Shown piece by piece: positions 13,683 to 22,132 of a DNA stretch of 23,720 nucleotides. The DNA comes from Acidimicrobiia bacterium (lineage in GTDB: Bacteria; Actinomycetota; Acidimicrobiia; Spongiisociales; UBA5794): contig JACDBE010000138.1 of the NCBI GenBank assembly GCA_013695075.1, positions 1 through 23,720 on the forward strand, written 5' to 3'. The notes beneath the pieces are model-generated. The model ran no database searches, was not told the DNA's origin, and worked only from the letters and a program-made list of their open reading frames with translations. The stretch's first letter is position 1. Every line of letters starts with the position of its first letter. Both the position numbers and the translations under genes were made by a program.

Positions 13683-14231
13683 GTGCCCGATCTGGTCGCT
13701 CCCCATCCTCGCTACCGGCGGTCGTTTCTCGCCGCCGTAGCCGAGTACCCGCCCGCGGAGGCCCGGGAGGCCGGGCTGGTGCTGTTCGACGCCACCAACC
13801 ATCACCCGGGCGAGCGCTTCAGCGCAATCGAGCTGGCAGATCGCGACGTCTTCGCCGCCTACTGCCGGCGACTCAACGAGCTGGATGATCCCGCCGCCGT
13901 ACCGCCGCTGATGGTCCCTTCGACCATCCTGTGGTGGTTGGAGGGCGACGAGTACCTGGGCAGGATCTCGATCCGGCACCAGCTGACCCCGTTCCTGCTC
14001 GAACAGGGCGGCCACATCGGCTACGGCGTCCGCCCCTCGGCCCGCCGCCGCGGCCACGCCACCGCCATGCTGGCGGCGGTACTCCCCCACGCCGCCGCTT
14101 TGGGCATCGATCCGGTGCTGGTCACCTGCGACGACACCAATATCGCCTCCCGCAAGGTGATCGAGGCCGCCGGGGGCGAGCTCGAGGACCAACGGGGCGT
14201 CAAGCTCCGCTACTGGGTCCCCACCACCTAG
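13683..14231 (+). CDS. GNAT family N-acetyltransferase (COG3981-like)
   Basis: This 182-residue protein fits the GNAT fold and transfers an acetyl group from acetyl-CoA to an unknown acceptor. The core reads YLGRISIRHQLTPFL, then GGHIGYGVRPSARRRGHAT, which contains the acetyl-CoA pyrophosphate loop (RxxGHA), then VLVTCDDTNIASRKVIEAAGG and a final RYWV. This combination is typical of COG3981 predicted acetyltransferases. I chose the GTG at 13683 because TACCCT lies just upstream and the residues before it overlap the aceK end. The gene is 34 bases after aceK and seems to have its own start signal. Confidence 0.85.
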   Translation: MPDLVAPHPRYRRSFLAAVAEYPPAEAREAGLVLFDATNHHPGERFSAIELADRDVFAAYCRRLNELDDPAAVPPLMVPSTILWWLEGDEYLGRISIRHQLTPFLLEQGGHIGYGVRPSARRRGHATAMLAAVLPHAAALGIDPVLVTCDDTNIASRKVIEAAGGELEDQRGVKLRYWVPTT

Positions 14232-14238
14232 CCTCACC

Positions 14239-14281
14239 TTGCTCGCCGAGCGTTCCCGGCGCATAATGCAGCATTCCCGGC
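14239..14281 (+). promoter_or_regulatory. rplY promoter with two direct repeats
   Basis: TTGCTC (14239-14244) and CATAAT (14262-14267) are separated by 17 bases, the best sigma-70-type promoter in the window. The near-identical 11-mers GCGTTCCCGGC (14250-14260) and GCATTCCCGGC (14271-14281) lie 21 bases apart on either side of the -10 box, two helical turns, as expected for a regulator bound on one DNA face. The leader to rplY would be about 90 bases. Confidence 0.6.
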
Positions 14282-14364
14282 ACCGACGGCGAAGGTGGCG
14301 CGCCGCTACCGGCGACCCACCCGGATGAGGCCGGACCCCATTTCTGCACGAGGAGTCAACGACG

Positions 14365-15036
14365 ATGGATCAGGTGACGCTGGCCACCCAGAACCGCGAG
14401 CTTGCCGGTACCCGTCCGGCCCGCCGGATGAGGCGCGCCGGGAGGATCCCGGCGGTGGTGTACGGCCGGGGCCTCGACCCGGCACCGGTCTCGGTCGACA
14501 AGCTGGCCCTGTACTCGGCGTTGCGTTCCGAATCCGGGTTCAACACGCTGTTCAACCTGGAGGTCGACGGGGGCACCGTGCTCGCCGTGGCTCGGGAGGT
14601 GCAGCGCCACCCGGTGCGCAACGAGATCACCCACCTCGACTTCATCAAGGTGTCGCTCGACGTCGAGATCGAAGCCGAGGTGCACCTGGAGTTCCTCGGC
14701 TCGCCCCTGGTCGTCGTCCAGGAGGGTGCCGTGCTCGACACCATCGAAACAAGCGTCATGGTGCGTGCCCTCCCCACCAACATCCCCACCTCGATCGCCC
14801 TCGATGTGTCCGACCTGGTCATCGGCGACACCCTGGAGGTATCCGATCTGCCCGAGATCGAGGGGGTCACCTACACCGCCGACCCCGAGCACACCCTGGT
14901 CACCGTGCTGCCACCCCGCCTCGAAGAGCCCACCGAGCCCGAAGAGGGTGAGGAGGAGGAAGGCGATGGCGAGGAGGGCGAAGAGGGCGACAGGGGTGCC
15001 GCAGCTGGCGAAGACGGCGACGAGGACCAGCGCTGA
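14365..15036 (+). CDS. rplY: 50S ribosomal protein bL25 (CTC/TL5 type)
   Basis: This 223-residue protein is the long form of bL25, which binds 5S rRNA through its N-terminal domain. That domain covers about residues 1-95 (TLATQNRELAGTRPARRMRR, IPAVVYGRG, REVQRHPVRNEITHLDF). The TL5/CTC beta domain follows (HLEFLGSPLVVVQEGAVLD, TSIALDVSDLVIGDTL, VTYTADPEHTLVTV). The last ~35 residues are a strongly acidic, Glu/Gly/Asp-rich tail that is probably disordered. GAGGAG about 10 bases before the ATG is a clear Shine-Dalgarno. In B. subtilis, ctc at this position is under general stress control; whether that holds here cannot be told. Confidence 0.94.
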   Translation: MDQVTLATQNRELAGTRPARRMRRAGRIPAVVYGRGLDPAPVSVDKLALYSALRSESGFNTLFNLEVDGGTVLAVAREVQRHPVRNEITHLDFIKVSLDVEIEAEVHLEFLGSPLVVVQEGAVLDTIETSVMVRALPTNIPTSIALDVSDLVIGDTLEVSDLPEIEGVTYTADPEHTLVTVLPPRLEEPTEPEEGEEEEGDGEEGEEGDRGAAAGEDGDEDQR

Positions 15037-15050
15037 CCGGCAGTTCGCCG

Positions 15051-15635
15051 GTGGGCACCTCGCTGGTCGTCGGGCTGCGCAACCCCGGAGCGCGCTACCA
15101 GGGAACCCGCCACAACCTTGGTGCCCAGGTGGTGTCGATCGTTGCCGACAGGATCGGCGCCTCTTTCGGCCGCGCCCCCCGTTTCATGCGGGCCGAGGTG
15201 GTGGAGACCCGGATCGGGACGGCGCGGGTGGTGCTGGCGCGTCCCTCCACCTTCATGAACGAATCCGGCCAGGCGGTGGCCCCGTTGCTGCGCTACTACG
15301 ACACCTCGCTCGACCGGCTGCTGGTGGTGCACGACGAGATCGATCTCGACCTGGGAAAGTTGCGGGTACACCACGATCGGGGCTCTGGTGGCAACAACGG
15401 GGTGTCCTCGATCATCCGCACCATCGGCCGTGACTTCTGGAGGTTGCGCTGCGGGGTGGGTCGCCCCCCTGGCTCGCGCAATCCCGCCGACTACGTGCTG
15501 GAGCGGTTCGGTTCCAGGGAGCAGGCCGAGGCGGACCTGGCGATGCAGCTCGCCGCCGATCTGGTAGAGCTGTTCGTCACCGGTGGCGGTGAGGCGGCCC
15601 GCCAGCGCGCCGGGGAGCTCAACCGGGAAGACTGA
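15051..15635 (+). CDS. pth: peptidyl-tRNA hydrolase
   Basis: This 194-residue enzyme cleaves peptidyl-tRNA released from stalled ribosomes and so recycles tRNA. The catalytic His21 lies in TRHNLG, and the substrate-binding FMNESGQAV follows. VVHDEIDLDLGKLRV holds the conserved Asp, and GSGGNNGVSSI is the glycine-rich loop. The C-terminal helix is present and the length is normal. The GTG start is 14 bases after the rplY stop, consistent with the conserved rplY-pth operon. A -10-like TACAAT at 15636 directly after its stop suggests that a new transcript begins there. Confidence 0.95.
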   Translation: MGTSLVVGLRNPGARYQGTRHNLGAQVVSIVADRIGASFGRAPRFMRAEVVETRIGTARVVLARPSTFMNESGQAVAPLLRYYDTSLDRLLVVHDEIDLDLGKLRVHHDRGSGGNNGVSSIIRTIGRDFWRLRCGVGRPPGSRNPADYVLERFGSREQAEADLAMQLAADLVELFVTGGGEAARQRAGELNRED

Positions 15636-15658
15636 TACAATCTCGCCCTCACGGCGAG
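15636..15658 (+). promoter_or_regulatory. -10 box and hairpin between pth and the SGNH-like pair
   Basis: TACAAT (15636-15641) begins at the base after the pth stop. It is followed by the stem CTCGCC (15642-15647) / GGCGAG (15653-15658) with a 5-base loop. The hairpin may end the pth transcript or shape the 5' end of the next one. No good -35 was found. Confidence 0.45.
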
Positions 15659-15675
15659 TCCTTCATGGGGGGTTC

Positions 15676-16788
15676 ATGGCGTCCGTGCCCGTTTCCAACA
15701 GCGACGGCTCCGGCGGGATCGTGCTCACCGACAGTCCGGACGTGATCGATTCCATCGGCCGCCCCGGGCTGCTCGCCAGCCGCTCCGGCGAGCCGGTGAG
15801 GGTGATGGTCGAACCCAGCGTGCGCTCCGACGTGCTGGTGCAGCGACTCGGCGGTGGCGCCGTGGACATCCCTCCCGATGTCCCTGTCGGTGCCGCCGCC
15901 TGGCTGGATGCAGCCACTGCCAGCGGCATCGCTACGGCCAAGGTGGCGGCGATTTCGCTGGCCGCCGAGCTGGCCGACTCGGTATACCGCCACCGCCACT
16001 CCGGGGTGCTCTTCCAGGTGGGCGACGGCGACGAACCGGACGCGGAGACGGAGAGGTGGCTGAGAGAGCGCTGCGAGGCGGTAGGCCCCATCGACGAGGA
16101 CCTCACCGCCGCCAACCTGGCGCGGGTGGTCGGTGTGCTGGGCGATACCAGGCTGGTGGTCTACAACCTGTCCACCTATGTGCCAGACGGTGACGACATC
16201 GACGCCGCCATCGCCTTCGGCGACCGCGCCCAGCGGCTCGACCTGGCGCTGGCAACCGTGGCCGGGGAGCACTCCATGGTGGTGGTCGACGCCGACCGCA
16301 TCGTCGCCGAGCTGGGTGCCGGCGAGCACGTCATCGCCCCCGGCCGCTATAGCGCCGAGGCCGCCAGCGACATCAGCGAGGAGGCGGTGGCTCAGGTGGA
16401 CGCCCTCGGGGTACTCGACCCGATGGCCTCGGAGTTGTCGTTGCTGGTGATTCCCCGCTACGACCGCCGGACCACCGCCGGGTCGATCACCCGCTGGCAC
16501 AAGTCGGCGGGGGACGCCGTCGATCCCGGCGACCTGCTGTTCGACATAGCCTTCGGCGGGCTGGCCTCTCGGCTGGGCGCCACCAAGGACGTCAAGATGA
16601 GCAATCGGGTGATGACCCTGGGGGTGGTGGCGGCCGAGGCCGGGCACATCCTGCACATCGCCCCCACCGCAGAGGTCTCGGTGGGCGACCGGGTCGCTGT
16701 CATCGGCGTCCGGCCCGACCTCGACCCGGGCACCACCGACGAACTGACCCCGCACTTCCGGGTGGGGCTGCGGGTGATGGAGCGATGA
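15676..16788 (+). CDS. degenerate SGNH-like protein with C-terminal lipoyl/biotinyl-like domain
   Basis: I do not recognise a named family for this 370-residue protein. Residues ~40-245 match the next gene's product: AAELADSVYRHRHSGVLF (against AADLSRTLYRHRTDGLLV), VVYNLS (against VVCNTL), VVVDADRIVAELGAGEHVIA and a following RYSAEA. Where the partner has DFVHYTP, this protein has APGRYSA, so the SGNH Asp/His pair is absent. Residues ~251-345 look like a barrel-sandwich (lipoyl/biotinyl) domain: LLVIPRYDRRTTAGSITRWH, GDAVDPGDLLFDI and VSVGDRVAVIG. No lysine sits at the usual modified turn; Lys307 in DVKMSN recalls biotin AMKM but is displaced. There is no signal peptide or membrane helix. The ATG has a G-run 4-9 bases upstream. 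The stop overlaps the next start. Confidence 0.6.
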   Translation: MASVPVSNSDGSGGIVLTDSPDVIDSIGRPGLLASRSGEPVRVMVEPSVRSDVLVQRLGGGAVDIPPDVPVGAAAWLDAATASGIATAKVAAISLAAELADSVYRHRHSGVLFQVGDGDEPDAETERWLRERCEAVGPIDEDLTAANLARVVGVLGDTRLVVYNLSTYVPDGDDIDAAIAFGDRAQRLDLALATVAGEHSMVVVDADRIVAELGAGEHVIAPGRYSAEAASDISEEAVAQVDALGVLDPMASELSLLVIPRYDRRTTAGSITRWHKSAGDAVDPGDLLFDIAFGGLASRLGATKDVKMSNRVMTLGVVAAEAGHILHIAPTAEVSVGDRVAVIGVRPDLDPGTTDELTPHFRVGLRVMER

Positions 16789-17780
16789 GCGGTTCCGCCG
16801 GCGGGGGCAGGCCCACCAACCCGCTTTCGCTCAAGATCGTGCGCAGGATGTTTGGCCGTCTCAGCGGCCCCGAGCAGACGCTGCGCCGGGTGCGCAACAC
16901 GGTGCGGATGCAACGGGGCCGACCCATCCAGCGCACCAACGTGTTCGTCGGCAACGTGAGGGCCAAACGCAAGGTGGGCATCTACGGGTTCGGTGGCTGC
17001 GATCTCACCTTCCTCACCGGGGTCGGGCAGCTACTCCAGCCTCGGTTGGATGCCTCGCTGTGCATCCAGCGCGCCAGCGCGGTGCACGGCGCTCGCTCCG
17101 ACTTCGTGCTGCAGGCCCTCGACAGGGTCGATGGGCCGGTCCTCGACGAGGTGGTCGACAAGCTCGGCCTCGACCCGGCGGCGTTCACCTCGACGCTGTT
17201 CGAGCCCCGCTTCGCCGTCCCCGACCACAACCGCCTCGGCACCTACCCCAAGGACATCGTGGTGCTCAGTGTCGCCGCCGACCTCTCCCGCACCCTGTAC
17301 CGGCACCGCACCGACGGGCTGTTGGTCGACCCCGGAGGGTGGTGGCTCAACGCCGACATGACCCAGGTGCTGGGCGACCTCGACCGGGTGAAGTGGTTTT
17401 CGGCGACGTTCAAGAAGCTGGGCAAGGTGTCGCTCGACGGATACCTGGACAACCTGACCCGCATCGTCGCCGAGCTGCGCAGCCGCACCGGGGCGGTGGT
17501 CGTGGTGTGCAACACGCTGGTGGTCGACCCGGGGGCCGCCGCCGTCGACTACCAGTTCGCCAACAGCCCGGCAACGGTACGCCGCCGCCAGTTCGCCATC
17601 GGTTTGCGCCAGACCGCTGACGCCGCCGGGTTCCTGGTGCTCGACGTCGATCGGGTCACCAAGGCGACGGGGATCTCCGGGCAGGCCGACTTCGTCCACT
17701 ACACCCCCGACCAGAAGCAGGCGCTGCGACGGGAGTTCATGCGGCTGGTGGAGCGGCACACCACCCTCCTCGGCTCCTGA
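16785..17780 (+). CDS. SGNH-like hydrolase/transferase, partner of the preceding gene
   Basis: This 331-residue protein has a basic N-terminal ~60 residues (LKIVRRMFGRL, LRRVRNTVRMQRGRPIQ), then an SGNH-like core. Block I is VGIYGFGGCDLTFL, with Cys72 where Ser is usual. A central VVLSVAADLSRTLYRHR (about 157-173) and VVVVCNTLVV (Asn) follow. Block V is ADFVHYTPDQKQ, with D and H spaced as in DxxH (about residues 302-305). SGNH proteins hydrolyse or transfer acyl esters, often on polysaccharides. A Cys nucleophile, or a WcbI/GSCFA-like variant, is possible. No signal peptide is visible, so it is probably cytoplasmic. The ATG overlaps the preceding stop (16785-16788), implying equal production of the two paralogues. 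Substrate unknown. Confidence 0.6.
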   Translation: MSGSAGGGRPTNPLSLKIVRRMFGRLSGPEQTLRRVRNTVRMQRGRPIQRTNVFVGNVRAKRKVGIYGFGGCDLTFLTGVGQLLQPRLDASLCIQRASAVHGARSDFVLQALDRVDGPVLDEVVDKLGLDPAAFTSTLFEPRFAVPDHNRLGTYPKDIVVLSVAADLSRTLYRHRTDGLLVDPGGWWLNADMTQVLGDLDRVKWFSATFKKLGKVSLDGYLDNLTRIVAELRSRTGAVVVVCNTLVVDPGAAAVDYQFANSPATVRRRQFAIGLRQTADAAGFLVLDVDRVTKATGISGQADFVHYTPDQKQALRREFMRLVERHTTLLGS

Positions 17781-17799
17781 CCCGGATGAGGACACGGCG

Positions 17800-20700
17800 G
17801 TGAGGGCGGTTAGGGGCATGACACAGGATCAGGCGATGCCCACCGCACCGCTGTCGTTGATGGCCAGGGAATGGCCGGCCGACCGCCTCCCCCAGATCCC
17901 GGGGAGGGTGGCGGTGCCGCCGCCGCTGCGGGCGCTGCTGCTGGCGGCGGTGGCGACGGCGGGCGACCGGCCCATCCTGGCGGTGGTCCCCGGCGAGCAC
18001 GAGGCCGAGGACCTGGTCGACGACCTGGCCCTGTTCCTCGACCGTCCCTTGCTGCTCCCCGCCTGGGGGACCCTGCCCTTCGAGCACATCTCCCCGAACG
18101 TGAGCACGATGGCGGCCCGGGTCGAAGCCCGCCACCGCCTCATGGAGCCCACCCCGGGCACGGTGGTGGTGGCCTCGGTGCGGGCCGCCATCCAGCGGGT
18201 GAGCCCCAGCCGCGTGTCCCCGGTGCGGTTGGCGGTAGGCACCGAAGCCGACTTCGATGGGATCGTCGACCAGCTGGTGGCCATGGGGTACGTGCGCGGC
18301 GACCGGGTGGAGGCGCGGGGGGAGCTGGCCACCAGGGGCGGCATCATCGACGTGTTCCCCGCCCAGGCGGACATCCCGCACCGCATAGAGTTCTGGGGCG
18401 ACGAGATCACCGACATCAGGACCTTCGCCACCGGCAACCAGCGATCGCTGGACTCGGTGAGCGAGGTGAGCTGCTACCCGGCACGGGAGCTGATGCCGGA
18501 TGCGGCGGTGATGGCCACCGCCACCGCACTGCTCGCCAGCGAGCCGTGGGCGGCGGCGACGTGGGACCGGGTGATCGCCGGGGTGACCTTCCCCGGGTTG
18601 GAGAGCTGGCTGCCCTGGTTGGCGGAGCCGCGGTCGGTGATCGACGAGGCCGCCGCGGCGACGCTGGTCATGTTCGATGTGGTGCAAGCCTCGGCTCGCA
18701 GCGCCGAGCTGCGCGGCGAGGAGGAGGACCTGGCGGCAGCGCTGGCAGGTACCTGGGGGGAGAGCGCCCCTCCCGCCGGGCAACACCCCATGCTGTACCT
18801 GTCGCTCGCTGAGGCCATCGCCACCAGGACCCACCTCGATGCCCCCCCGATACCGGCCCGGCCCGGCGACGACGCCTACCAGCTGCGGGGGCTCGACGCC
18901 GTTGCCGGCGACCCGGAGTCGGTGGGTGCCGCCATCAGCCGCTGGCAACGACGGGGCGTCCCGGTGGTCATCGCCATGGACGGCGCCGGCGCCGCCCAAC
19001 GGGTGGCCCGGTTGCTGGGGGAGGCCGGTCACTACATACCCCAGATCGACACCATGGAGACCTTGCAGCCTGCGGTGCTTCCGGTGGGGATTCACCTCGG
19101 ATTCGTCGCCGACTGGCTGGGGCTGGGGGTGGTCGGCGAGCAGGAGATCGCCGGGCGGCGACGGTCCCACCGCCGGGCTGGGGTACGGCGGGTGGGCGAC
19201 GTCGGTGAGGGCTACCGCGACCTGCAACCGGGAGATCATGTGGTGCACCACCACCATGGGATCGGGCGCTTCGAGGGATTGGCCCATCGCCAGATCGGCG
19301 GGGTGGAGCGGGACTACCTGCTCATCGCCTACCACGGCGACGACCGGCTGTACGTCCCCACCGATCAGCTGGCGGCGGTGCGCCGCTACATCGGTGGCGA
19401 GACCCCGCGGCTGTCCCGCATGGGCGGGTCCGACTGGGCGGGTACCCGCAGCCGGGTGCGCCAGGCGGTGGCCGTCGTCGCCGAGCAGGTGGTGGACCTG
19501 CACCGACGGCGGGCCCGGGCCACCGGTCATCCCTTCACCGCTGACACCCCGTGGCAGACCGAATTCGAGGCGGCATTCCCCTACGAGGAGACCCCCGACC
19601 AGCTCACCGCCATCGACGAGGTCAAGGCGGACATGGAGGACCAGGAGCCCATGGACCGCTTGGTGTTCGGCGACGTCGGCTTCGGCAAGACCGAGGTGGC
19701 GTTGCGGGCGGCCATGAAGGCGGTGCAGAACGGCAAACAGGTGGCGGTGCTGGTTCCCACCACCCTGCTCGCCCAGCAGCACCATGCCACCTTCACCGAG
19801 CGCTTCGAGCCGTACCCGGTGCGGGTGGAGGTGCTGAGCCGCTTCCTCACCCCGGCCGAGCAGCGGGCCGTCGTCGCCGGGGTGTCCACCGGGGCGGTCG
19901 ACATTGTCATCGGCACCCACCGGTTGCTCTCCGCCGACCTACGTTTCGAGGATCTGGGGTTGCTCGTCGTCGACGAGGAGCAGCGCTTCGGGGTCGCCGC
20001 CAAGGACCAGATCAAGCGGTTCCGCACCTCGGTGGACGTGCTCACCCTCACCGCCACCCCCATCCCCCGCACTCTGGAGATGGCGCTCACCGGGATCCGC
20101 CAGGTGAGCAACATTCGCACCCCGCCCGTCGATCGCCATCCCATCCTCACCTACGTGGGCCCCTACGACGAGCAGACGGTGTCAGCGGCGGTCCGGCGCG
20201 AGCTGCTGCGCGAGGGCCAGGTGTTCTACGTGCACAATCGGGTGCAGTCGATCGACCACGCCGTTGCCCGGCTGCGAGCCCTGGTGCCCGACGCCCGCTA
20301 TGCCGTCGCCCACGGGCAGATGAGCGAGGGCCAGCTGGAGCAGGTGATGGTGGAGTTCTGGGACGGGGACCACGACGTGCTCGTGGCCACCACCATCATC
20401 GAGTCCGGGCTCGACCTGCCCCAAGTGAACACGCTGATCGTGGAGCGGGCGGAGCGGTTGGGGCTGGCCCAGCTCTACCAGTTGCGGGGGCGGGTGGGGC
20501 GGTCGAGCCAGCGGGCGTACGCCTACCTGTTCCACCCCGAAGCCGACCGGCTCACCGACGAAGCCTATCGTCGCCTGGAAGCCATCGGTCGCTTCGCCGA
20601 GCTGGGCTCCGGGTTCGACTTGGCGTTGCGGGATCTGGAGATCCGGGGAGCGGGCAGCATCCTGGGGGAGACCCAGGCGGGCCACATCTCGGCGGTTGGG

Positions 20701-21198
20701 TTCGACCTGTACGTGGAGCTGGTGGCCGACGCCGTCGGCCAGCTCCAGGGCGAACCGGTGGTGGAGGAGGAGGTGCCCCAGGTGCGCATCGACCTGCCGG
20801 TGGATGCCCATCTTCCCGTCGATTACATCGCCGGTGCCGATGAACGTCTCGAGGGGTACCGGCGGCTGGCGTCCGCCAAGTCGGCAGCCGATGTGGACGA
20901 TGTCGTCGCCGAGTGGCGGGATCGGTTCGGTGAGCTACCGGAACCGGCGGCGGCGCTAGTGGAGGTGGCCCGGCTGCGGGTGGAGGCCATCAGGGTGGGT
21001 CTGGCCGAGATCGTCACCGCGCGCCGGGAGGTGCGGCTGTCCCCGATCACGCTGCGCATCTCCGAGGAGGTGCGGTTGCAGCGGCTGATGCCGGCGGCGG
21101 TGGTGCGGGGCGAGGTGCTGTTCGTCCCTGCTCCCCGCTCCGAACCGGTGGCCGAGATGCTGGGGTTCATTCGTAAGATGTGGCCCCAATTGGAGTGA
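17800..21198 (+). CDS. mfd: transcription-repair coupling factor Mfd
   Basis: This protein of about 1132 residues removes RNA polymerase stalled at DNA damage and recruits UvrA. The N-terminal UvrB-like region includes LLLPAWGTLPFEHISPN and RGGIIDVFPAQADIPHRIEFWGDEI in separate motifs. The CarD-like polymerase-interaction domain starts near residue 478 (VHHHHGIGRFEGL). The RecG-like motor has Walker A GDVGFGKTEVALRAA (~623), VLVPTTLLAQQH, DEEQRFGV (~723), TLTATPIPRTLEMAL and RGRVGRSSQRAYAYL. The C-terminal UvrA-inhibitory domain closes the protein. The GTG at 17800 has GATGAGGAC upstream; in-frame ATGs at 17818 and 17836 are possible alternatives. It follows the SGNH-like pair after 19 bases. 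Confidence 0.95.
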   Translation: MRAVRGMTQDQAMPTAPLSLMAREWPADRLPQIPGRVAVPPPLRALLLAAVATAGDRPILAVVPGEHEAEDLVDDLALFLDRPLLLPAWGTLPFEHISPNVSTMAARVEARHRLMEPTPGTVVVASVRAAIQRVSPSRVSPVRLAVGTEADFDGIVDQLVAMGYVRGDRVEARGELATRGGIIDVFPAQADIPHRIEFWGDEITDIRTFATGNQRSLDSVSEVSCYPARELMPDAAVMATATALLASEPWAAATWDRVIAGVTFPGLESWLPWLAEPRSVIDEAAAATLVMFDVVQASARSAELRGEEEDLAAALAGTWGESAPPAGQHPMLYLSLAEAIATRTHLDAPPIPARPGDDAYQLRGLDAVAGDPESVGAAISRWQRRGVPVVIAMDGAGAAQRVARLLGEAGHYIPQIDTMETLQPAVLPVGIHLGFVADWLGLGVVGEQEIAGRRRSHRRAGVRRVGDVGEGYRDLQPGDHVVHHHHGIGRFEGLAHRQIGGVERDYLLIAYHGDDRLYVPTDQLAAVRRYIGGETPRLSRMGGSDWAGTRSRVRQAVAVVAEQVVDLHRRRARATGHPFTADTPWQTEFEAAFPYEETPDQLTAIDEVKADMEDQEPMDRLVFGDVGFGKTEVALRAAMKAVQNGKQVAVLVPTTLLAQQHHATFTERFEPYPVRVEVLSRFLTPAEQRAVVAGVSTGAVDIVIGTHRLLSADLRFEDLGLLVVDEEQRFGVAAKDQIKRFRTSVDVLTLTATPIPRTLEMALTGIRQVSNIRTPPVDRHPILTYVGPYDEQTVSAAVRRELLREGQVFYVHNRVQSIDHAVARLRALVPDARYAVAHGQMSEGQLEQVMVEFWDGDHDVLVATTIIESGLDLPQVNTLIVERAERLGLAQLYQLRGRVGRSSQRAYAYLFHPEADRLTDEAYRRLEAIGRFAELGSGFDLALRDLEIRGAGSILGETQAGHISAVGFDLYVELVADAVGQLQGEPVVEEEVPQVRIDLPVDAHLPVDYIAGADERLEGYRRLASAKSAADVDDVVAEWRDRFGELPEPAAALVEVARLRVEAIRVGLAEIVTARREVRLSPITLRISEEVRLQRLMPAAVVRGEVLFVPAPRSEPVAEMLGFIRKMWPQLE

Positions 21199-21202
21199 GG
21201 CA

Positions 21203-22132
21203 GTGGTGAAGATCGGACGGCACCGGGTGCGTCTGGCGGTGGCGGCGGCGGCGGCGGGCGCAACCATCGTGTCCGGTTGCGCCGCAGGTTCGCGTCTGGC
21301 CACGGTCGACGGGGTGGGCATCACCCAGACCGACGTGCTCGCCATGAGCAGCGAGCAGGCGGGAGCAACCGCCCCGGCGGCGGACGTGCGCCGCAGCCTG
21401 ACCACTCTCATCCTGGAGCAGGCGGTGGCCGTGGCCGCCGCCAAGCAGTTCGGCACGGTGCTCAGCGACGACCAGGTCGAAGCCAGGTTGGCTGACCCCC
21501 CACCGCGATATCTCTCGCTGTTCGAGCAGATCGCCGCCGACCCGGCGGTGGGGCCGGGGCTGGCCGACCTCAACGCCCGGTTCACCCTGGTGCGCGACGA
21601 CGTCATCCCCCGGCTGTTAGTGGAACAGCGCGGCTCGTATCAGGCGGTGATCAGCGAAACCCCCGAACTGGTGATGCGCGCCTGCGTCAGCCACATCCTG
21701 GTGGCCACCGCCGAGGAGGCGGATACGGTGCTCGACCGGCTCATCGCCGGAGAGGACTTCGCCACCGTCGCCACCCAGGTGTCGCTCGACCAGCAGAGCC
21801 CGGGTGGGGTGCTCGGCCAACCCGACACCTGCCTGGTGCACCACGGCCAACTCGGCACCGAGTTCGTGGCCGGGGTGATGGCGGCGCCGCTACAGGTCCC
21901 CACCGGACCGTTGGCCACCTCGTTTGGATTCCATGTCATCCAGGTGGACGAACGGGTGATTCCCACCGTGGCCGAGATGACCGCCGACCCGATGACCCAT
22001 CTCGACCCGGCCACCGCCAACGAGCTGATGGGCCCGTGGTTCGGCGCCGCCGTCACCGACGCCGACATCGACGTGCGCTCCTCGGTCGGGGAGTGGTCGG
22101 CGGAGAGCTCCACGGTCGTCGCCGGATCGTGA
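21203..22132 (+). CDS. SurA/PrsA-like peptidyl-prolyl isomerase lipoprotein
   Basis: This 309-residue protein has a basic N-terminus, a hydrophobic run of Ala and a lipobox VSGC with Cys26, so it should be a lipid-anchored extracytoplasmic foldase or chaperone. The N-terminal half resembles SurA_N (VDGVGITQTDVLAM, LTTLILEQAVAVAAAKQFG). The parvulin-type rotamase domain runs about residues 150-255: RACVSHILVATAEEADTVL, GEDFATVATQVSLDQQSPGG, GVLGQPDT and GPLATSFGFHVIQVDER. Catalytic residues of parvulins are only partly recognisable, so chaperone activity may dominate. A GTG at 21203 lies close behind GTGAGG; the next GTG (21206) is equally possible. It sits between mfd and mazG and is translationally coupled to mazG. 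Confidence 0.85.
   Translation: MVKIGRHRVRLAVAAAAAGATIVSGCAAGSRLATVDGVGITQTDVLAMSSEQAGATAPAADVRRSLTTLILEQAVAVAAAKQFGTVLSDDQVEARLADPPPRYLSLFEQIAADPAVGPGLADLNARFTLVRDDVIPRLLVEQRGSYQAVISETPELVMRACVSHILVATAEEADTVLDRLIAGEDFATVATQVSLDQQSPGGVLGQPDTCLVHHGQLGTEFVAGVMAAPLQVPTGPLATSFGFHVIQVDERVIPTVAEMTADPMTHLDPATANELMGPWFGAAVTDADIDVRSSVGEWSAESSTVVAGS

Noticed and set aside
16429..16710. True lipoylation or biotinylation domain
   Set aside because: The fold signature is suggestive, but no lysine sits in the normal turn. Lys307 resembles the AMKM motif but is displaced by several residues, so I do not claim modification.
17737..19920. Very long minus-strand open frame (727 codons) opposite mfd
   Set aside because: The translation is low-complexity, rich in His, Gly, Arg and Pro, with no motifs. 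It lies opposite an unmistakable Mfd. Such shadows are expected from the strong G/C third-position bias.
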